From positions 1 through 13,493 of the forward strand of contig JAPEVC010000431.1 of the NCBI GenBank assembly GCA_027946555.1: a stretch of 13,493 bases of DNA, given 5' to 3'. A model generated the notes under the pieces. That model was not told where the DNA came from. It ran no database searches and saw only the letters and a program-made list of their open reading frames with translations. The number at the start of each line of letters is the position of its first letter. The stretch's first letter is position 1. Shown here piece by piece: positions 7,310 through 13,493 of the stretch. Source of the stretch: Gnomoniopsis sp. IMI 355080 (taxonomy: Eukaryota; Ascomycota; Sordariomycetes; Diaporthales; Gnomoniaceae). The position numbers and the translations under genes are program-made.

Positions 7310-10300
7310 ATGGCCGCCACCTTTGGCTCTCGGCTTCTACCAGTAGTCGTCGACGAGACTGCAAAAAGCCAGCCTAATCTTCCATACGCCTATGTCCCCA
7401 CTAGCAACAATGTCGGCGACGGTTTCAAAGCCGTCACCTTCTCTGATATTGCTACTGCGGCAAATCACATGGCAGCATGGATCCACCAGAATCTAGGTCC
7501 AAGTTCCTCCTTCGAAACGATCGCTTACATGGGACTGGGTGATCTTCGTTATGTTGCCGTCTTCCTGGCTGCCGTCAAATGCGGATACAAGGTACCTAAT
7601 CAATGTTCATTCTAAACACTGGGAGAATCATGCTGAATTCGATCCCAGGTCTTGCTTCCTTCACCAAGAAACTCTGCATGGATGAATGCATCTCTTCTCG
7701 AACAGACTCAGTGTTGTCATTTCCTTTATGCGTCTGAGGTCGATGCTGTAGTCAGCCCTTTGCTAGAGCACCGGCCGGATCTGCGACTGCACAAGATCAA
7801 GCCCCTCAGCGACATGATCAAACAAGGCGCACAGCACTATGCCTACGATAAAGAGTACGATGCCGTCAAGTGGGATCCTATTCTTGTGCTACATTCCTCT
7901 GGGTCCACTGGACCTCCAAAGCCTATCGTGATGAACCACGCAACGTTTGCCGTTGGCGACAACGATCGAAACCTGCCTACAGTACCTGGTCGAGTGAACC
8001 AGAATTGGTCATTGTGGGACTTCCCACAGCAGGAGACGTTCTTCTCTCCATTCCCTGCCTTCCATCTCGCCGGCTTCTCGTCCATGGTTTTATTGCCAAT
8101 ATACTACCAGAATGCAAAGCTGGTCATGAGTCCTCCAACTCGCCCGCCAACAGGTCATTTAGTCAGCGAGATCATGGACCAATTCAAGCTGAAATCCATC
8201 TTTTGCCCTCCCATCGTGGCAGAGCAGCTGGTGCAAGAGACAGACGGCATCGATAAATGCAAGAACCTGAAGTTCCTTCTCTACGCCGGTGGACCTCTCT
8301 CTCAAAGTGCAGGCGAGGCACTCAGTGCTGTCACAGATGTTTGTCAATTCTACGGACAGACCGAGACCGGCGCCATCCAGGCCTTGGTACCTAGACGCGA
8401 GGACTGGGCCAGTCTCGAATGGAATCCGGCACAAGAAGCTGTCATGGAGCCCTATGTTGACGGCATTTATGAGATGACCATGGTACGGAACCCTGCTCTC
8501 GAGAAGGTCCGCAGTATCTCTGCCAACTTCCCAGATGTCGAGGTCTGGCACACAAAGGACCTTTTCAAGCCCCACCCCACCAAGCCAGGCTTGTGGACGT
8601 TTCATGGACGAATTGACGACATTGTGGTACTTTCCAATGGCGAGAAATTCAATCCCGTTCCCAGCGAGGTTCAAATATCAGCCCACCCACTGGTCAGTGG
8701 TGCCTTAATCTTTGGGCAAGGACACCCTCAGCCATGTCTCATCTTGGAGCCCAAAGAACCAAATCAGACTCTGGAAACTCTTGTGGATGCTGTCTGGCCC
8801 ACCATTGAGAAGGCGAATGCTCAGGCCCCAGGTCAAGCACGTGTAACCCGAGATATGATCCTTCTCAGCTCGCCCTCAAGACCTTTTGTCAGGTCCGCAA
8901 AGGGTACCGTGGTCAGGAAGACAACTGGTGATCAGTACAAAGAAGAGATCGCTGAGCTGTATTCTCGCGATATCTCAAGGAACCTTGAGCATATTGTACT
9001 GAGCTCGCCTATTGATCGACAAGCCGCTGCCAAATTCGTGAGTGAAGCTGTTGCCTCTGTTTTCGCAGGCCATGATCCACAGCCGAACGATGATCTCTTT
9101 GCCCAGGGTTTGGACTCTTTGCAAACCATGGAAATCATGAAGCTGCTCAAGGCTGGTATTCGATCAGCTGATTGTAATGCGGATATCTCATGGGTCACTA
9201 TGAAACACATTTACGAGCATCCAACCATCTCTGACCTTGCACATTCCATCCTTTCGACTCAATCTGGGGCACACATGAATGGAACTGCTCGTGAGGCTGA
9301 TGATAGCCTTTCTGCATCCCAAAGTCGCCTGCAGAAAATGGAAAAGGTTCTCGAACGATATATCCGTGATTTGCCTTCTTTCGCTGGTTCGGGACAGAGT
9401 CCTGATGCTGTGGGCAAATCTCATGTCATCCTGACAGGCTCTACCGGTTCACTGGGCACGCAGCTCCTTGTCAAGCTCCTCTCCGAACCAAACGTGGCCC
9501 GAATCAGCTGCCTCGATCGCTCCGCCGATGCCAAGGACCGCATCGAGAAGGCTCTCTCAACATGGCCATCACCTCCAAATTTGGAGCCATCGCGCGTTTC
9601 CTTCCACCAAGCGGATTACCGAGCCAAAGATTTCGGGCTTCCCGGCGAGGTCCTGTCTGAGCTGCGTGCCACGACCAACGTACTCATCCACAACGCCTGG
9701 AAAGTCGACTTCCTCCACTCCCTCGACACATTTGAGGAGGTGCATATTCGCGGTGTGCGGAACCTCGTCGACTTCAGTGCTAGCAGCCCTTTGCATCCGC
9801 ACATAGTGTTCGTGTCATCCATCTCATCGGTTGGTGACTGGCACACGGTCGACCCGAAACCGAGTGTAATTCCCGAGTCATTGCCACCGACGCTTGCAGC
9901 CGCCTTACCAACCGGGTATGCAGAGTCCAAAGCCGTGGCTGAGCATGTACTCGCTGCCGCTGCCAAGAAGAGCGGAATACACGCCTCCATTCTGAGAGTC
10001 GGGCAGATCGCGGGACCCGTTGGTTCTGCCAATGGAGCGAAGTGGAATGAGACGGAATGGTTCCCGCTCATGCTCAAGACTGCCAGAGCGACCAGTAAAA
10101 TTCCAGGGGGGGAGGCTTTGGGTGACATTGACTGGGTTCCGGCCGACGTGCTCGCCAGCATTATATGGGAGCTGAGCTCAGTACCTGGGCAGTCGATCGC
10201 GAACAGTGGTGGCGATTCTCAGTATGGGTCATTGCAGATCTTCCATCTCGTGAATCCGACCCGAAGGCCTTGGGCTGAGATTTTGCCAGTTGTCAAGTCT

Positions 10301-10585
10301 GCTTTGGGAGAAGGGGCTGAGCCTTTAAAAGAATTGAGCATGGGAGATTGGGTCTCGGACCTAGAGACTACAGACCTTGGTGACACGGCGGCGGTAGCAT
10401 CTAGGCCAGCAGTGAAGATTCTGGATTTTTTCAGCAATGTTGGCGACAGGCAAGGTGTCACAAATACCAAAGGAGTTGTCTTTTCTACGGAGAAATTGAG
10501 GGCCTCCAGTAAATCTGTTCTTGGTCTCAGCCCGGTGAAGGATGAGTGGTTACTCAAGTGGATTACAGATTGGGGCTTCGACTAA
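7310..10585 (+). CDS. NRPS-like adenylation-thiolation-reductase (A-T-R) carboxylate reductase
   Basis: There are two exons, 7310-7591 and 7649-10585 (3219 nt, 1072 residues). The 57-base intron runs from GTACCT to CAG with a GCTGAAT branch site. The adenylation domain, about 20-530, carries LHSSGSTGPPKP (175-186, ATP loop), YAGGP near 306, FYGQTETG (328-335), TKDLF (Asp398), GRIDD (414-418) and the AKGTVVRK segment with the likely catalytic Lys512. The carrier domain, about 549-629, has GLDSLQ with phosphopantetheine site Ser584. The reductase domain, about 685-955, is an extended short-chain dehydrogenase: NADPH loop GSTGSLG (691-697), catalytic Ser in FVSSISS (about 817-818) and Y851-AES-K855. 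All key residues are present and there is no condensation domain. The expected reaction is ATP-dependent loading of a carboxylic acid and NADPH-dependent release, usually as an aldehyde. Length matches fungal A-T-R enzymes. The substrate cannot be read from sequence. It lies downstream of the UbiA gene in the same direction. Confidence 0.93.
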
Positions 10586-11692
10586 TAGGAATGGAACGTC
10601 CTGGAACTACCCAGTGATTCAACTGGCTCAAATGCCAAAGCATACTTTACAGAAAAAACGTATCGAAGTTCTTGAACAGCTACATCCCCAAATCAGTACA
10701 TTGTTAGTATTCCATTCGACCCGCGTGGACGCCTGACGTGCTGAAGCGTGGCCTTGACATGGCTCGAGATCCGGGTTGTCTTTGTAATTGCCCCTATGCT
10801 CCTCGATGGCTGCCAGTCTCGCTCACGATCCGGCATACGTTGTTCAATCGCATGTGAGCCCGGATACTCGTCAGGATACCCACTCAAGCGAACCTGAATG
10901 GTTTAGAACTCAACACGTTCGCAATGATCACCCAGTCGCCCTGAGCCGTATAGCTTCCAACAAGTTCTGAATGTCTCACGCCACGTTGCAAGAGTTTGGT
11001 GAAGCTGTGGGTTCCTCGCAGGTGGTATCATTACCCATTGTATCCGGACAAGCGTCTGGATAGTAGTGAATAAATATACCTCAAGTTTAGACACGTGTTG
11101 TGTTCGCAAATCATTTTCAAGTGCTGCATATTCTACTCCCATTATATTTGGTACTCGTTTTCGACGGTCTGGTAGAACGCTCCTGTGTAGAAGAAAATAG
11201 GAAGTCAATTGAACATATTCACTACATAAAAATCGACGCTAATAACACCTGTCCCCCAGCATGCAAGAAAAAAAGAAGAAAAGAGAGTAGAATTTCTATG
11301 TTGAAAGGAGAAGTCGGTGAAAGCGAGTTATGCATCGGTTTTTTTCAATTTCATTTTGGACGAATTCCATCAAGACTGATTCATAGCCTTTCAGTATCAG
11401 AGAAACCGAAACTTCATCACATGTTCTTCAACGCCACGAAGGTGCCCTGTGTGTGCGCTTTGGTCCTTGTAGACCCTGGTCACGCTCTTCAAAAAGTAGA
11501 CCGTCGTGATTGGAAAGAAACGATTGAGTCTTCGAGGTATGCTGTATAGTGTTGTGTTTCCCTACTCGTGAAGTTCTCATTCCGAAAATGGTAGACTGGA
11601 TGATCGTTTTTGACGGGCAGGATCAACAACCTCGCGCCGTGCCTGGCGGTCTATACAGTTGATCCAAACACGCCAAGAACATTTTCAGCTCC
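10586..11692. other. Convergent intergenic region
   Basis: These 1.1 kb lie between the 3' ends of the A-T-R gene and the C2H2 gene. Frames of about 100-150 codons exist (10903-11208 minus, 11100-11549 plus) but lack ATG-anchored, domain-like sequence. The plus-strand one starts at GTG. I see no RNA gene or repeat of note. Confidence 0.55.
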
Positions 11693-12742
11693 TTACTGCC
11701 GAGTTTCACGGCGTGTCACATTGGACTGTTGCACTTTGAGCGCTTTGTTCGTCAGGAGCTGAGAATCACCAGCGCCCTCCTCCAAGCGATTGAATACGGC
11801 TTCAATAACCTCGTGGACCAGAACCTTGTTAACCTCCGCCGCCTTCTGACGCAGCACGCTCTCTAAAATACCGATGCCTTCGATTTTCCACAAATCTCGG
11901 AGCATCGGCGCCATCTCGTTGAGATACGTCCCAAGGAAGGGCGAGGGCGGTGGCGGGTCATCGGGGAAGATGATTTTCCATATATTGAACCATTGCAAAT
12001 CTACCTTCAAATTTCGGTCCGCGCACTTGCTCAATTCTGTGATTTGATCATCCGATATGCCTTCGAATGCAGGGACTTTCTCAAGAGTGGTGCAAGTACT
12101 GCTTCTAGTGTGTTCGTCCCTTTCCCTGGTGTTGTCAAACGTGTCGTAACAGCGGGGACAGTAGTATTTGTGTTGCATGTGGCGTCTTCTCAAATGTTGT
12201 TTGACATCTTTGATTCGTGTCAATGTCAACTTTAAGCAGTCTTGATGTTTGACAGGATCACGTTTCTGAAAAGGACAAGCAAATTGGCGTTGCTTCTCCG
12301 AATTTCCAGCCTCCGTCTTCATGGATTTTCTTCTTGTGCCATTGATGCCGACCTGGTCGTCTGCAAATGCTATTGTCGAGGTACGTTTTCCGGTGCCATC
12401 TACAATCTCTTGCGCTTGAGGAATCTCCCGTATTCCAGTATAGAGTGCTTCGTTGTGCTTCACTCCTCCTCTCAAGTCTTCTTCGTACCTGAACAGCGGT
12501 TTCACATCGAAGTCTGTCGGCTCAGCGAGATAGTCATCGAAGTAGAACTGCGTGCCAAAGAAGGTGAAACACTCGGGCCATTGTGGTCCATTAATGTGAT
12601 CCTGATTATCGATATCAAGACTGGAAGGATATGTCTCGGTGGTGGTGTTTTCAAGCTCGATCAACAATTGTCGACCCGGCCAGCAGGCATTGTTGTCAAC
12701 ATCTATATCGACTGTTCCCATGAAGTTGACTTTGGTCCTCAT
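11693..12742 (-). CDS. Fungal C2H2-type zinc-finger domain protein
   Basis: A single minus-strand exon encodes 349 residues from the ATG at 12742 to a TAA at 11695-11693. Residues 1-150 are acidic and lack clear domains. The core is ACPFQKRDPVKHQDC...RIKDVKQHLRRRH with C156, C169, H183 and H188, a widely spaced finger. A second finger follows directly, YYCPRCYDTFDNTRERDEH...C, with C195, C198, H211 and C217. After it comes the family block DDQITELSKCADRNLKVDLQW then WKIIFPDD..PPSPF, with MAPMLRDLW near 277-285 and a helical C-terminus. I recognise this as a common, poorly characterised ascomycete family, probably nuclear and nucleic-acid binding. No reaction or target is known to me. The frame stays open upstream to 12772, and a CTAAT...TATCAG acceptor-like signal ends at 12764, so an additional 5' exon is possible. 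It converges on the A-T-R gene. A role as its regulator would be speculation. Confidence 0.78.
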   Translation of the reverse strand: MRTKVNFMGTVDIDVDNNACWPGRQLLIELENTTTETYPSSLDIDNQDHINGPQWPECFTFFGTQFYFDDYLAEPTDFDVKPLFRYEEDLRGGVKHNEALYTGIREIPQAQEIVDGTGKRTSTIAFADDQVGINGTRRKSMKTEAGNSEKQRQFACPFQKRDPVKHQDCLKLTLTRIKDVKQHLRRRHMQHKYYCPRCYDTFDNTRERDEHTRSSTCTTLEKVPAFEGISDDQITELSKCADRNLKVDLQWFNIWKIIFPDDPPPPSPFLGTYLNEMAPMLRDLWKIEGIGILESVLRQKAAEVNKVLVHEVIEAVFNRLEEGAGDSQLLTNKALKVQQSNVTRRETRQ

Positions 12743-12984
12743 CCAGGTCCCAAGATGAATGTGCTGATACAATATTAGGTGGCGAACTCTACCGGAGCGG
12801 GTTATTTTCGTGATAGGTTTGATGACGATGAAGTTCTATGAGTTAAGTCGAATATTTTTACATGCCCACAGGTCATGTTGAACCTTTTCCACGTCTACGT
12901 TTTACACTATAGGGTCCAACACTGCAGCAGGCTGTCATGCTCACGTAACACCATGTACAATTTGTATACCCGCGAATGAGACCG

Positions 12985-13071
12985 GTGCATGATAGTGCAC
13001 GCGGCTGCGTGATGAAAATGCAAACACCATTCGAACCATTCTAATATCTCACATTGCAGCACGCAGCTGCG
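12985..13071. repeat. Cluster of short inverted repeats
   Basis: Three small perfect inverted repeats occur within 90 bases: GTGCA-TGATAG-TGCAC (12985-13000), overlapped by CACGC-GGCT-GCGTG (12998-13011), and the uninterrupted palindrome CGCAGCTGCG (13062-13071). The words GCACGC and GCTGCG recur in the last two. They lie about 240-330 bases upstream of the C2H2 start codon and could be protein-binding sites, but nothing in the sequence proves it. Confidence 0.4.
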
Positions 13072-13392
13072 GGCTGTGTTTCACTTTGGCGTAACTCTCG
13101 TTAGCTCCAACAGGTCAGTGAGTGTGTCTACCAAGATACCTACCACCTAGGTGTATATTACATAGTACATGTTTCTCGGTGATTTCTCCCTGGGTCACCG
13201 TCGGGTGCATTAGGCCGGGCCGGCATTCTCGATCTGATACAGAGCCTAGATTCTGTTGGTAAAGAGCTTCCATTCCTGTTCAGATCCAACATTAAATTGT
13301 TCTTTCATACGGCATACAAAGCGCACAGAGACATATGTTCTAAAATTCGGTTTCTTCGAGGTGTCTGTTCCCCATATATGCCCGTCACGTTG

Positions 13393-13406
13393 TAGGTACC
13401 TAGGTA
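13393..13406. repeat. TAGGTACCTAGGTA word, copy 4
   Basis: A clean 14-base copy of the intergenic word, followed within 20 bases by a further AGGTAC (13414-13419). It matches the first 14 bases of the run at 2839-2858 exactly. Confidence 0.6.
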
Positions 13407-13493
13407 CAAAGGCAGGTACATAGCTAAATACCCAAGAAGTCATACTGCCTTGCAAACCGGTTTCTGCATGGGTTCTGAAAAGGAAACCTCCTC

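Larger units (their letters stand above)
12743..13493. other. Upstream region of the C2H2 gene
   Basis: About 0.75 kb without a supported gene. It holds a group of short inverted repeats around 12985-13071 and a TAGGTACCTAGGTA word at 13393-13406. A 69-codon minus frame at 13455-13246 runs across that word and is not protein-like. A GTATATTA near 13152-13159 is a weak AT-rich element only. Confidence 0.5.

Noticed and set aside
8159..8674. 171-codon minus-strand frame within the A-T-R gene
   Set aside because: It is a shadow of the adenylation domain; the plus strand carries the complete set of A-T-R motifs.
11100..11549. 149-codon plus-strand frame between the A-T-R and C2H2 genes
   Set aside because: It starts at GTG, has no recognisable domain, and lies in a convergent 3' region.

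Overview
This window looks like nuclear DNA of a filamentous ascomycete (Pezizomycotina). The evidence is short spliceosomal introns with GTAAGT/GTGAGT-type donors and CTRAY branch sites, a seven-helix PTH11/fungal-rhodopsin-type membrane protein, a fungus-specific C2H2 family protein, a monomodular fungal NRPS-like (A-T-R) reductase, and scattered TAGGTACCTAGGTA-like words between genes. Species cannot be named from the sequence. All family names are from recognition of motifs, without any database search.

Layout. Bases 1-105 hold the 3' end of a plus-strand gene with a Gly/Glu/Lys-rich tail. At 2150..721 (minus) is a five-exon gene for a 354-residue fungal rhodopsin-like (PTH11-like) integral membrane protein with a polyglutamine C-terminal tail. 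A stretch of about 2.8 kb (2151-4986) holds no gene I can support. It carries the presumed divergent promoters and several copies of the TAGGTACC-type word. At 4987-6167 (plus) is a two-exon UbiA-superfamily membrane enzyme of 350 residues with a diverged first aspartate motif. After a 1.1 kb gap, 7310-10585 (plus) is a two-exon, 1072-residue adenylation-thiolation-reductase protein. A 1.1 kb convergent gap follows, then a minus-strand single-exon gene (12742..11693) for a C2H2-type protein. The last 0.75 kb is its upstream region.

How the genes may work together. The tandem pair UbiA enzyme plus A-T-R carboxylate reductase looks like part of a secondary-metabolite locus. The A-T-R enzyme would activate a carboxylic acid as an adenylate, load it on its own carrier domain and release it reductively, usually as an aldehyde. 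The UbiA enzyme would either transfer a prenyl group or cyclise a prenyl diphosphate. UbiA plus A-T-R pairs are known from the LL-Z1272beta (stb) and ascochlorin (asc) pathways, but those also need a polyketide synthase, which is absent here. This UbiA protein also appears to be of the diverged fungal subtype that includes the fumagillin-pathway terpene cyclase, rather than the ordinary aromatic prenyltransferase subtype. The pair could therefore be a small meroterpenoid or terpenoid cassette whose substrate comes from elsewhere. The flanking rhodopsin-like and C2H2 genes have no demonstrated link to it.
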